A stretch of 47,847 nucleotides of DNA, taken from positions 1 through 47,847 of the forward strand of contig NZ_JAAKZY010000065.1 of assembly GCF_011045015.1 (NCBI RefSeq), given 5' to 3'. Under the pieces are notes generated by a model. That model did not search any database. It was not told the DNA's origin and saw nothing but the letters and a program-made list of their open reading frames with translations. The translations under genes were made by a program, and so were the position numbers. Position 1 is the stretch's first letter, and each line of letters opens with the position of its first letter. Shown here one piece after another: positions 17,376-26,215 of this stretch. The stretch is from Streptomyces scabichelini (GTDB taxonomy: Bacteria > Actinomycetota > Actinomycetes > Streptomycetales > Streptomycetaceae).

Positions 17376-20300
17376 GTGGGATATCGGCCGACGGACTGGC
17401 ACGTTCTTGATCTGGAGAAGGACCCGACGCCGGGCGACCCGGACCGGGTCCGTTCGCTGGCGAAGCACCTGCACGACTTCGCCGATGACGTGCAGGACGC
17501 GCTCCGCCTGGTCAAGGGCATGGCGGAGGAGGACGCCGTCCTTACGATGGTGGGCAAGACCGCCGATGTCTTCCGCGACGAGTTCTCGAGTGTTCCGAAG
17601 AACCTGAAGAAGCTCAAGAAGTCCTACGACCTGGCCGGGGACGCGCTCGCGGCGTACTGGCCGAAGCTTGAGCGCGCCCAGGCGCTCGCCGACAAGGCGC
17701 TCGCCAAGGGGCGGGAGGCACAGGCCGATCTCTCCTCAGCCAAGTCCCGCCTGTCCTCCGCCGATTCGTGGGTGGGCCGGGCGACCAAGGAGGCCGACAA
17801 GTACAAGGACGACCCGACCGGCGGGAAGGACGTCGACAAGCCCGACGAGGCGAAGGTAAGGGCGGCCACCAGGGACGCGCAGAACGCCAAGTCCGCACAG
17901 ACCTCGGCCCAGTCGGACGTCACCTCGGCCTCCAACGCGCTGGACGCGGCGAAGAAGATGGCCGAGGACGCGCGGCAGATGCGCGAGGACGCCGCGCGGG
18001 AGGCCAAGAACAAGCTGGAGGAGGCCTCCGACGCCGGGATCCAGAACCGCAAGTGGTACGAGGAGGTCGGCGACTGGGTCTCCGACAACTGGGACACCAT
18101 CGTCACGGTCTGCAAGGTCGTCGTCGCCGTCGTCGGCATCATCGCGATGATCATCGGCGGGCCGATCCTCGGCGCGATCGTTCTGATCGCCGCGCTCGTC
18201 GTCCTCGCCGACACCCTCAACAAATACGCCAAAGGCCAAGCCTCCCTGTGGGACGTGGCCTTCGCAGCGCTGGACTGCATACCGGGTATGAAGGGCCTGA
18301 CCACCCTCGGCGCACTCGCAAAGGGCGTCAAGGGACTCGGCAAAACCGGCCTCAAGGCAATGGCCAGGGGGCTGAAGGGCGGGCTCCGGCGGGGGGCGGA
18401 CGACGCGGCAGGGGCCAGCAAGCCCGCCAAGTCGCGCTGTAAGAACGGCGATCCGGTCGACATGGTGTCCGGTGAGATGCTCATGGAGGAGACCGACGTC
18501 GAGCTTCCCGGACTCCTTCCGCTCGTGCTGCGACGTACGCACCTGTCGACGTACCGGTGGGGACAGTGGTTCGGCCCGTCCTGGGCCTCCACGCTCGACG
18601 AGCGTCTCGAGCTGGACAGCGACGGCGCCGTCTTCGCGGCCGACGACGGCATGATCCTCCTCTACCCCGTCCCCACGCCCGGCACCTCGGTGATGCCGCT
18701 GGAGGGGCCGCGCTGGCCGCTGGACTGGGACGGCGCTCCGGGCGCACCCATCCGCATCACCGACCCCGCCACGGGCCACACCCGTCACTTCGCCCCGCTC
18801 GGCAGAGCCACCGCGGCACACGAGGTGTTCACCCTCCCCCTTGCCGCGGTGACCGACCGCGGCGGACGGCGCATCGACTTCGACCGGGACGAGTCCGGCT
18901 CCCCCACCGCGGTCCGCGACTCCGGCGGCCGCCAACTGCACATCGACACCGAGGACGGCCGCGTCGTCGGGCTGCGGCTGCGCAACGAGGAGGACGGGCC
19001 CGAGGGCACGACGCTGCTGCGCTACGGATACGGCGCCGACGGGCATCTCACCGAGATCCACAACTCCAGCGGCCTTCCGCTCAGGCTCACCTACGACGAG
19101 CGGGCACGCATCACATCCTGGACCGACCGCAACGGTTCCTGGTACCGCTTCACCTACGACGACGAGGACCGCTGCATACGCGGCGAAGGCGCCGACGGGT
19201 ATCTCTCCTGCACGATCGCCTACGACTCGGAGACCCGGGAGACGCGCTACACCGACTCGCTGGGCCACACCACCACGTACCGGCACAACGAGCGCCGTCA
19301 ACTCGTCGCCCAGACCGACCCGCTCGGCAACACCACGTACGCCGAGTGGGACGCGTACAACCGGCTGCTCTCCCGCACGGATCCGCTCGGCAACACGTCC
19401 CGCTTCACCTACGACGACCGCGGCAACCTCACCTCGGTGGTCCGGCCCGACGGCACGGTCACCACCGCCGAGTACGACACCTTCGACCGGCCGTTGACGA
19501 TCACCCTGCCGACCGGCGGCCGGCGTGGGTACGCGTACGACGAGCAGGGCCGCCCGACGGCGACGGTGGACCCCGACGGTGCGGTCACCAGGTTCACCTA
19601 CGACGCGTCCGGCGGGCTCCTCGGCGTCACCAACGCCCTGGGAGCGGCCCACCACGTCAAGCCCGGCCCGCTGGGCCTGCCCGTCTCCACCACGGCGCCG
19701 CTGGGCGGCACCACGCGCGTCGTCCGCGACGCCTTCGGGCGCATCACCGAGACGGTCGACCCCACCGGCGCGAGGACGCGCACCGCCTGGACCGTGGAAG
19801 GCCGCCCCGCCGAACGGACCATGCCCGACGGAAGCAGCGAGCGCTGGTCCTACGACGGCGAGGGCAACACAGTCCGCTACACAGGCCCCGACGGCCGCAG
19901 CGTCACCCACGCCTTCACCCACTTCGACCGGCCCTGTGCCCGCACCGACGCGGACGGCTCGACGGTGCTGTTCGTCTACGACACCGAGTTGCGGCTCACC
20001 TCCGTGACGAGCGCATCGGGCGCGGTGTGGTCGTACACGTACGACCCGGCGGGCCGGCTCGTGAACGAGACCGACTTCAACGGTCGTACGGTCTCCTATG
20101 CCTACGACGCGGCGGGCCGCCTGATCAGGCGCACCAACGGCGCGGGCGAGATCACCGCCTACGTACGCGACGCCTGCGGTCGGGTCGTCGAGCGCCACTC
20201 CGGCGACGCGGTCACCACCTTTACCCACGACGCCGCCGGCCGGCTGGTCGAAGCCGTCACCCCCGACACGGTTCTCACCATCACTCGTGACGCGGTGGGC

Positions 20301-21953
20301 CGTGTCGTCACCGAGAAGTGCAACGGTCGCGCTCTGCACACGACGTACGACATCCTCGGCCGGCGGGTGGAGCGACGCACTCCGTCGGGCACCGTCAGCC
20401 GGTGGGAATGGGATGCGAACAACCGCCCCACACAGGTCCGGCTCGCCGACAACGCACTGTCCTTCGGGTATGGGGCCTCCGGGCACGAGACCGAGCGGCG
20501 ACTCGGCGAGACGGCCGTGCTGTCCCAGGAGTGGGACGCGGGTCACCGCCTGACCAGCCAGACAGTCACCGGACAGGTCGCCCACGACGCCGGCCCGTCC
20601 CCCTCTGACGAACCGCTGCTGCACCGCTCGTACACGTACGGGCAGAACGGCGGCCTGACCGCCATCGAGGACCAGACCTACGGCACGCGCCGCTTCACGC
20701 ATGACCGTCTCGGCCGGGTGGAGGCGGTCTCCGCCACCGGATGGTCGGAGCGCTACACCTATGACGCGGCGGGCAACGTCAGCCGGGCCGACGCACCAGA
20801 GGGCGAAGGCCCGCACGGAGAGCGGGTCCACGACGGCACGCTCGTGCGCCGGGCCGGCCACATCACCTACGTCCACGACGCACAGGGACGCCTCGTCCGG
20901 CAGTCACGCAAACTGCTGTCCGGCGGCGCACGTGAGTGGACGTATGCGTGGGACGCCGAGGACCGGCTCACCCATGTCACCACCCCGGACGGGCGCCGCT
21001 GGGCGTATGTCTACGACGGTCTGGGCCGGCGCGTCGCAAAACGACTGCTGTCCGACGACGGCCGAGTGGTCGAGGAGACCGTCTTCACCTGGGACGGCTC
21101 GCACCTGGCGGAACAGAGCTGCTCCGCCGACGGCCTCACCCGGAGCTGGGAATGGGCCCCCGGTACCAACCGCGCGCTGCTGCAGATCGACCAGGGCGAG
21201 ATTGATCAGGACCGGATAGACCAGGACGAGGTCGACCGCCGCTTCTACGCCATCGTCACCGACCTGGTCGGTACCCCGACCGAGCTGGTCGACGAGGAGG
21301 GCCGGGTCGCCTGGCGGGCCCGTACCACCCTGTGGGGCACGCCCCTGGGCGGCAGGACGGACGGCCCGGACGGGTTGTCATCGCCCTCGCCGGTCGACTG
21401 CCCGCTCCGCTTCCCGGGCCAGTACCACGACGCCGAGACCGGCCTGCGCTACAACTTCCGGCGCTACTACGACCCCGCGAACGCCCGCTACATCAGCCCC
21501 GACCCGCTGGGCCTGGCCCCCGCACCGAACCACCACGCGTACGTCAGCAACCCGCTCCGCTTCACCGACCCCTGGGGCCTGGTGAGCTGCGAAGGCAGCA
21601 ACCACGGAATCAGCACGGACCGTGAGAACCACATCGAGGGCCAGCACGGCCCCGGCGCCCAGGACCGGGTAAGGGAGACAGCCGACCCGACCGGGCCGGA
21701 GCCCTCACTGCCCGGCGAGTTCTACGACGACTTCCTCTGGGACGGCGACGACTTCGTGCTGGGCCGACGGCTCATGGAAGGCGTCGACGGCACCCCGGCC
21801 ATCCCCAACCCACGAGCACGAGCCGGCCAGAACACCCACCTGCACCGCTTCGACCACGGCAGCCCCGTCGGCATCAACGGCAGCGGCCGGGAGACCAGCG
21901 TCGTCGAAGTCGTCATTCGCGACGGCAACATCCATACGGCTTATCCGGTCTGA
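17376..21953 (+). CDS. RHS-repeat polymorphic toxin-like protein with T7SS-type N-terminus, 1525 aa
   Basis: GTG at 17376 follows GGGGGA by five bases. Residues 1-110 (RPTDWHVLDLEKDPTPGDP... then VGKTADVFRDEF) resemble the putative T7SS secretion-signal domain of actinobacterial toxins. A coiled-coil/basic segment leads to a hydrophobic pair near residues 240-275. The DUF6531-type opening (GDPVDMVSGEML) is near residue 355, followed by about 900 residues of RHS/YD repeats and the RHS-associated core near residue 1350 (YHDAETGLRYNFRRYYDP... YISPDPLGL). The last roughly 125 residues after DPWGL are the variable tip, normally the toxin; here it has HIEGQHGPG, THLHRFDHG and a C-terminal IHTAYPV, a pattern reminiscent of small RNase folds but not identifiable. 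No immunity gene follows directly. Confidence 0.88.
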   Translation: MGYRPTDWHVLDLEKDPTPGDPDRVRSLAKHLHDFADDVQDALRLVKGMAEEDAVLTMVGKTADVFRDEFSSVPKNLKKLKKSYDLAGDALAAYWPKLERAQALADKALAKGREAQADLSSAKSRLSSADSWVGRATKEADKYKDDPTGGKDVDKPDEAKVRAATRDAQNAKSAQTSAQSDVTSASNALDAAKKMAEDARQMREDAAREAKNKLEEASDAGIQNRKWYEEVGDWVSDNWDTIVTVCKVVVAVVGIIAMIIGGPILGAIVLIAALVVLADTLNKYAKGQASLWDVAFAALDCIPGMKGLTTLGALAKGVKGLGKTGLKAMARGLKGGLRRGADDAAGASKPAKSRCKNGDPVDMVSGEMLMEETDVELPGLLPLVLRRTHLSTYRWGQWFGPSWASTLDERLELDSDGAVFAADDGMILLYPVPTPGTSVMPLEGPRWPLDWDGAPGAPIRITDPATGHTRHFAPLGRATAAHEVFTLPLAAVTDRGGRRIDFDRDESGSPTAVRDSGGRQLHIDTEDGRVVGLRLRNEEDGPEGTTLLRYGYGADGHLTEIHNSSGLPLRLTYDERARITSWTDRNGSWYRFTYDDEDRCIRGEGADGYLSCTIAYDSETRETRYTDSLGHTTTYRHNERRQLVAQTDPLGNTTYAEWDAYNRLLSRTDPLGNTSRFTYDDRGNLTSVVRPDGTVTTAEYDTFDRPLTITLPTGGRRGYAYDEQGRPTATVDPDGAVTRFTYDASGGLLGVTNALGAAHHVKPGPLGLPVSTTAPLGGTTRVVRDAFGRITETVDPTGARTRTAWTVEGRPAERTMPDGSSERWSYDGEGNTVRYTGPDGRSVTHAFTHFDRPCARTDADGSTVLFVYDTELRLTSVTSASGAVWSYTYDPAGRLVNETDFNGRTVSYAYDAAGRLIRRTNGAGEITAYVRDACGRVVERHSGDAVTTFTHDAAGRLVEAVTPDTVLTITRDAVGRVVTEKCNGRALHTTYDILGRRVERRTPSGTVSRWEWDANNRPTQVRLADNALSFGYGASGHETERRLGETAVLSQEWDAGHRLTSQTVTGQVAHDAGPSPSDEPLLHRSYTYGQNGGLTAIEDQTYGTRRFTHDRLGRVEAVSATGWSERYTYDAAGNVSRADAPEGEGPHGERVHDGTLVRRAGHITYVHDAQGRLVRQSRKLLSGGAREWTYAWDAEDRLTHVTTPDGRRWAYVYDGLGRRVAKRLLSDDGRVVEETVFTWDGSHLAEQSCSADGLTRSWEWAPGTNRALLQIDQGEIDQDRIDQDEVDRRFYAIVTDLVGTPTELVDEEGRVAWRARTTLWGTPLGGRTDGPDGLSSPSPVDCPLRFPGQYHDAETGLRYNFRRYYDPANARYISPDPLGLAPAPNHHAYVSNPLRFTDPWGLVSCEGSNHGISTDRENHIEGQHGPGAQDRVRETADPTGPEPSLPGEFYDDFLWDGDDFVLGRRLMEGVDGTPAIPNPRARAGQNTHLHRFDHGSPVGINGSGRETSVVEVVIRDGNIHTAYPV

Positions 21954-21987
21954 GGGGCTCGAGCTATCCGGTCTGAGGGGCCCGAGC
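21942..21987. repeat. 23-bp tandem duplication across the RHS stop codon
   Basis: Two adjacent copies of TATCCGGTCTGAGGGGCYCGAGC-type sequence (21942-21964 and 21965-21987, one mismatch). The first copy contains the last Tyr-Pro-Val codons and the TGA stop of the RHS gene. Tip-domain replacement by recombination could leave such a scar. Confidence 0.8.
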
Positions 21988-22251
21988 AGCCGCGTCCGAC
22001 ACCAGAAGAAACAGCCACCGAGGGCTGAATCCCGGAGGCAGACGGCCGAGCTGTACTCCGGAGACAGCCACCCGATCTGTGCGAACGGCCTCTGAGCTGC
22101 ATCGACATTCGGCCTGATCAGAGGGCGTGCACATTCCGTGCACCCTCCTGAGGGTGGCGTCCCCGTAGAGGCCTCCCAGTGTCAAGCACGGGGAGCAGCG
22201 AAGCACGGCTGGGCATCCGGCGCATCACGTGACATCCATGAGCTTTCACCG

Positions 22252-22428
22252 GCCGCGTGGTCAGTCGAAGTCACGGATCCACGAGGCAACCGCCGCTCCC
22301 AGCCCCATACCCCCACAGAGCACTCCGGCCGCGGCCTGCTCCTCGTCGACTCGCCCGCCACCCACTGGGGCTGCGAACCGTGGCCGCCCTCCGGCAAGCC
22401 CGTATGGGCGGACATCACGCTCACCTGA
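22252..22428 (+). pseudogene. C-terminal fragment of a HATPase (anti-sigma-like) regulator gene
   Basis: Encodes WSVEVTDPRGNRR, then HSGRGLLLVDSPATHWGCEP and GKPVWADITL, which match the last third of streptomycete single-domain HATPase regulators, including the glycine-rich SGRGLLLVD box also found in the intact gene at 27264-27761. The N-box (ELSANAVTHG in the intact gene) is absent, so it cannot bind ATP normally. The remaining 21988-22251 and 22429-22541 stretches hold no gene I can support. Confidence 0.65.
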
Positions 22429-22541
22429 GTCCCCGTCGGCGACTCATCGACTCCTTCGCGAGCACGTTTGTCATTCCGCCCATCCGTCACCCAGAGATCC
22501 ACTAGGTTGACCCTGAGTGCATCACCGAGCCGAGGACCCGC

Positions 22542-23099
22542 ATGTCACCGTTACCCGTTTTCGACCCCGTCACGGAATGCCCTCCGCCGGGCAGGTTTCC
22601 GCTGAGCTGGGACGAGGTCGAGTCGGAGCTGGTGAAGGCGGAGCGCTTCGCGGAGTCGTCCACCCGCCGGGCACTTCTTCAAGAATTGGAACTCCACTTC
22701 GCCCTGGTGGAGATGGCCACCGGGGTCGTGGGCAGGCTATGGCTCGCCGGGAGCTTCGTCAGCGGCAAGCTGGATCCTGAGGACGTCGACGTCACCTACC
22801 TCATACCCTCGGACGCGTACTCCCGGACGAACGAGGACCCGGAGACCGTTGACGACCTTGACAATCTGGGTACCAAGGACTGGTGTGTGGCGAAAGGCAT
22901 GCGGGTGGACGCGTACGTACTGCGCCAGCCCGAGACGGCTGATTTCCGCTCCCTCGGCGTGACCGGAGCCATGGCGCCGAGCGACCACAAGGTCTTCGAG
23001 AACCTTGGGGTCTACGACGAGATCTGGCAGCACTGCCGAAGCGGACAGAACGGCATCCCCAGTGGAGCCCGACGAGGATATGTGGAGGTGCTGCTGTGA
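22542..23099 (+). CDS. MNT-like nucleotidyltransferase, DUF6932-type, 185 aa
   Basis: The core LWLAGSFVSGKLDPEDVDV has the nucleotidyltransferase signature: Gly70-Ser71, nine residues, then Asp81-x-Asp83, which binds Mg-ATP in MNT/KNTase-fold enzymes. A third acidic residue could be Asp in GMRVDAYV near residue 126. The fold and size suggest an enzyme that adds a nucleotide to a protein or small molecule. GAGGA sits before the ATG. The stop overlaps the next gene (GTGA), so the two form a coupled module. Many MNT-like proteins are antitoxins or defence modifiers; that role is inference here. The DUF6932 label is from memory of the family. Confidence 0.7.
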   Translation: MSPLPVFDPVTECPPPGRFPLSWDEVESELVKAERFAESSTRRALLQELELHFALVEMATGVVGRLWLAGSFVSGKLDPEDVDVTYLIPSDAYSRTNEDPETVDDLDNLGTKDWCVAKGMRVDAYVLRQPETADFRSLGVTGAMAPSDHKVFENLGVYDEIWQHCRSGQNGIPSGARRGYVEVLL

Positions 23100-24088
23100 A
23101 CGCACCGCAGGACCTGCCCGACCCCTCGGACAAGCAGGCCCTCCGGGCCTGGCTGCGAGCCAACCGGGGCAAGGCACCCGGCCACGAGCCGGTGCGGTCG
23201 GGCGACGAGTTGGCGAAGGTCCAGCGGCTCAAGCTGCTCAAAGCCGTGGGAATGCTGGGGTCTGCCGGTGACACCGAACCGGGACCCGACCGGCGCTCCC
23301 TCCGTCTGGCACTGACCGGCTCTCCCGTCACAGAGCACAGTGTGGATTCGTCCGTTCTCGGACGCTGGCTGGTCTCCTTCCAGGACACCGTGTCGACCAT
23401 CGCCCACGCTCTCGACGAGAGCCGCCCCACACACGACTACGGCCCCATCCCGAAGGCCGTCCACAAGGCGACACGGCTGTACGCCGCCGCCACCTTCCCG
23501 TCTTCGTACGGCATGGTCCTGGAAGAGGCACCGGTCGGAGAGGACGAGCTGTTCCTGCCGGAGGTGACCTCGACGGAGTCCCTCCTGGACCGGGCGGTGG
23601 GAACCGTCCTCGACATCACCGACCGGGCGGAGACCGGTCCGGGGGCCGTCGACGCGGTGATCGCCACAGCCCTGCCGCTGGGCGGCCGGGTCTTCAACCG
23701 CCTCGCCGAGCTGACGGACGTACTCGCGGACTCCGGTACGGACGTCAGCCTGACCTGGAGTTCGCCGTACAGCGGCGTGCGCGCGTCCCGGCTCGGGGCA
23801 GGCAGCGCCCAGCAGTGCAGAGATGCGCTACGGGCCGTCCAGCCCGAGGAGCGCACGGAGCAGCAGGCAGGCAGGCTGGTCGGCGGCAGCATGCTGCGGG
23901 GAACAGTAGAGATCGAGACGGCCGAAGGCGTGATCACGGCCCGCGTGAATCACGAGGTCACCAGCCTGTTGAGCGCCTACGCCAACCGCCGGATCATCGC
24001 CGAGGTTGTTGTGTCGACGGCCCGTTCGCCCCATGGTCGCGAGCACCACAGCTATGCAGTGCTCCGCTTGAGCCTGGACGAATCCTGA
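23096..24088 (+). CDS. Unknown partner of the nucleotidyltransferase, 330 aa
   Basis: Starts at a GTG overlapping the upstream stop, with GGAGG nine bases before. No family was recognised. The middle has HKATRLYAAATFPSSYGMVLEEAP, the part around residues 215-250 a SLTWSSPYSGVRASRL segment, and the C-terminus a beta-rich stretch (TVEIETAEGVITARVNHEV) ending in HSYAVLRLSL. No signal peptide or membrane segment is visible, so a cytoplasmic protein is expected. Translational coupling to a MNT-like enzyme makes it the likely target or effector. It lacks the R-x4-6-H motif of HEPN toxins as far as I can see, so it is not a plain HEPN/MNT pair. Confidence 0.65.
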   Translation: MNAPQDLPDPSDKQALRAWLRANRGKAPGHEPVRSGDELAKVQRLKLLKAVGMLGSAGDTEPGPDRRSLRLALTGSPVTEHSVDSSVLGRWLVSFQDTVSTIAHALDESRPTHDYGPIPKAVHKATRLYAAATFPSSYGMVLEEAPVGEDELFLPEVTSTESLLDRAVGTVLDITDRAETGPGAVDAVIATALPLGGRVFNRLAELTDVLADSGTDVSLTWSSPYSGVRASRLGAGSAQQCRDALRAVQPEERTEQQAGRLVGGSMLRGTVEIETAEGVITARVNHEVTSLLSAYANRRIIAEVVVSTARSPHGREHHSYAVLRLSLDES

Positions 24089-24210
24089 GGGCATCCCGAC
24101 GGAACCGGAGATGCTCTTCGGATCCCTCGGGTTGTCCCCTGAGCAAGCCTGCAGTCTCGGTGCGTCGCGGTGATCGACGTGACAGCCGGCTCCTTCCCTC
24201 CCCGCCCGCC

Positions 24211-24360
24211 GTCACGTTTCTTGACCTGGAGCCGTTGCAGCATCGCGCGGACATGCTGACCGAGCGCTGCCTTCTCTTCGTCGCTTGCACATGTGCTCGC
24301 GAGGAGCTGCATGTGTCCCACAGCGGCGAGGCAAGCCGCTTCGTGCCCTCTCGGAGCTGA
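24211..24360 (+). pseudogene. C-terminal fragment of a UvrD/Rep-like DNA helicase
   Basis: Reads PLQHRADMLTERCLLFVACTCAREELHVSHSGEASRF, which matches the motif VI end of superfamily 1 helicases (normally ERCLLFVACTRARE). The motif VI Arg is changed to Cys (CTCARE). Only about 50 codons remain, with no upstream helicase motifs. The bases 24089-24210 before it hold nothing recognisable. Confidence 0.65.
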
Positions 24361-24390
24361 TCTACGTACCGGGCTTCGACGGGGCGAGTT

Positions 24391-24894
24391 TTACGCTTCG
24401 AAGTCGAGGGTTTCCTGGCTGCCGCTTCCTCGCGGAATCGGCCGTGAAGGCTTGGGCACCTGCGGTGGTTTCGTGGCCGACGGCGGGACTGGCACCACTT
24501 GTGCGGCCTGTAAGTCTGTCATGGTGATGAGATCACCTTCGGCCACTGCGGTGAGCAGTCGTTCTTGATCCGGTTCCAGCGCGACGAGGAGCCCCAGGAC
24601 GTTGAGCAGATCCAGGAGCTGCCAGGTGTACTCGGCCGGCCAGGTTTCTTGGACGATGTCATTGAGCGGCGTCTGCCACTCCACATCGGGCACCCGTTTA
24701 CGGAAACTGAACCACCTGACAACGACCTGAGTCCCACCGATCCGGTAGTTCCACATCTCAGGCGAAACGGGGCCGATCACTCCACCGCCGACGTGGATCT
24801 GGTGATTCGCCTCGTCGAAGCGGATGGCGTCCGGCATGTCAGCGGACTGGACAGCGATGGGGACATGGCACTTGGGCCGCTGTTCCTCAGGCAT
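24391..24894 (-). pseudogene. C-terminal fragment of a type ISP restriction-modification enzyme
   Basis: The 167-codon frame resembles only the last part of type ISP (LlaGI-like) restriction/modification enzymes or related large N6-adenine methylases: IHVGGGVIGPVSPEMWNYRIGG, then VVRWFSFRKR, and EYTWQLLDLLNVLGLLVALEP. The helicase, methylase and nuclease parts, more than 1000 residues in intact enzymes, are missing, and a duplicated block begins about 45 bp upstream. It could still be translated from the ATG at 24894, but no enzymatic activity is expected. With the helicase tail at 24.2 kb it marks a decayed defence locus. Confidence 0.6.
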
Positions 24895-24940
24895 CCGCGG
24901 CGCTCCGGGGTCCCTCCCCGCGGCCTCGCTACGAGATCGT

Positions 24941-25475
24941 GAGCGGCGCGCAAGGCTCCTGCCTCGGCGCGGAACTGGCCTGAGCCCGAACGAACGTCAG
25001 CGGTCAGCGGATGGGGTGTTCCCACCGCAGTACCGGCTTGTCCCCGATCCACTTCTCACCGCTCGGCGTGGTGATCCGCTGCCCTCCGATCCAGTACGTG
25101 TGAGCCCGCTCGGTGACGTGAACGCGTACCGCGCTGATGTCGGGCTGTCCGGCGTCCTGCCACGCGGTCAGGGCCTCTTCGATGTCGTCCCACAGGGACA
25201 CGGGGCCGCCTTGGCGGACCGTCCAGCCGGAGGCGCCCTCGGTGAAGGCGGCGAACGACTCGCGGTCTGCGTCGAACAGGTACAGCGACAGCCCTCCATC
25301 GGCGCTGGCTGCCTTCACGAACTGGACCTTCGGGGCGGCAAGCTGGGCGAGGAAGGCGGGGATCCAGTCGTCCAGCAGCGTCGGCGGCACCTTCGCCTCT
25401 CGCTCGGTGTCGGCGTAGGCGGTGCGGGCCGACAGATCCCCGGCCAGAGGTACGGCGGCCTGTGCGCGAGCGTGC
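24941..25475. repeat. Direct repeat copy 1 (partner at 41859-42392)
   Basis: About 535 bp closely similar to 41859-42392 in the same orientation. It covers the last third of the RiPP methyltransferase gene and about 60 bp beyond its stop. Homology ends abruptly after GTGCGCGAGCGTGC. Confidence 0.85.
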
Positions 25476-26215
25476 ATGAAGGACGACCGGCCGATGATGC
25501 GCCCCTCAGCTGAACCGGCTTCGTTGACAGTGACCTTCGCAAGGCCGGTCCCGTACGCCCATGAGCCGACGGTGGCGAGAATGATCCCGCCCGGCCGGGT
25601 CTGGCGTACCCACGTGTACGGGATGCGGCGTACGGCACAAGTGGCGATCACCCGGTCGTACGGTGCCCGGCGAGGGTGGCCGAGAAGCCCGTCGCCGGTC
25701 GCGGTCCACGTGGAGAACCCGGCCTCTTCCAGAGCAGCATCCGCACGGGCCGCGACCTGCGGGTCCACCTCGATCGTGGTGACGTTGTCCTCGCCGAGCC
25801 GGTGACACATCAGGGCAGTCGAGTAGCCGGTGCCGGTGCCGATCTCCAGCACCGTATGCCCGTCGTCGACGTCGAGATGTTCGATCATGCCGACCACCGT
25901 CACGGGCGTTGTCGAGGACGAGGTGGGTGTGCCGCGCACCGGCTCACCGGTCTGGTCGGCGGTCAGGTGTCCATCGAGCTGAGTGGCCAGGGACTGGTCG
26001 CTGTAGGCGATCTCGGCCCACTCGGCAGGGTCGGTACCGAGTGCGGTTACAGGGCGCCAGAGTCCGCCTTCGGCGGGCAGGAACACGCCCGGGTTGAGGA
26101 ACAGTTCACGCGGTACGGCCTCGACTGCAGCCCGCCATGCGGCGGTTGTGAGGACTCCGGCCGACTGGAGCCGTTCGGCGAGTGCGCGCCGCTGTGGTGC
26201 GGTGTGGGTCGTCAT
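25004..26215 (-). CDS. Graspetide-type (ATP-grasp RiPP) O-methyltransferase, 403 aa
   Basis: PCMT-like methyltransferase of the kind paired with SAV_5884-type ATP-grasp peptide ligases. The SAM-binding motif is VLEIGTGTGYSTALM near residue 120, with MIEHLDV just before it as in L-isoaspartyl methyltransferases, and DRVIATCAVRRIP after it. The C-terminal roughly 170 residues (VPPTLLDDWIPAFLAQLAAP... TYWIGGQRITTPSGEKW) are the extra domain of this RiPP subfamily. In studied graspetides such enzymes methylate an Asp of the cyclised peptide, leading to an aspartimide. The ATG at 26213-26215 overlaps the ATP-grasp stop (ATGA). Its partner is broken, so its present use is doubtful. Confidence 0.85.
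   Translation of the reverse strand: MTTHTAPQRRALAERLQSAGVLTTAAWRAAVEAVPRELFLNPGVFLPAEGGLWRPVTALGTDPAEWAEIAYSDQSLATQLDGHLTADQTGEPVRGTPTSSSTTPVTVVGMIEHLDVDDGHTVLEIGTGTGYSTALMCHRLGEDNVTTIEVDPQVAARADAALEEAGFSTWTATGDGLLGHPRRAPYDRVIATCAVRRIPYTWVRQTRPGGIILATVGSWAYGTGLAKVTVNEAGSAEGRIIGRSSFMHARAQAAVPLAGDLSARTAYADTEREAKVPPTLLDDWIPAFLAQLAAPKVQFVKAASADGGLSLYLFDADRESFAAFTEGASGWTVRQGGPVSLWDDIEEALTAWQDAGQPDISAVRVHVTERAHTYWIGGQRITTPSGEKWIGDKPVLRWEHPIR

Noticed and set aside
17736..20876. 1046-codon open frame on the minus strand inside the RHS gene
   Set aside because: It is the antisense shadow of a GC-rich gene; no ribosome site and Val/Gly/Arg-rich composition. The plus strand has clear RHS motifs.
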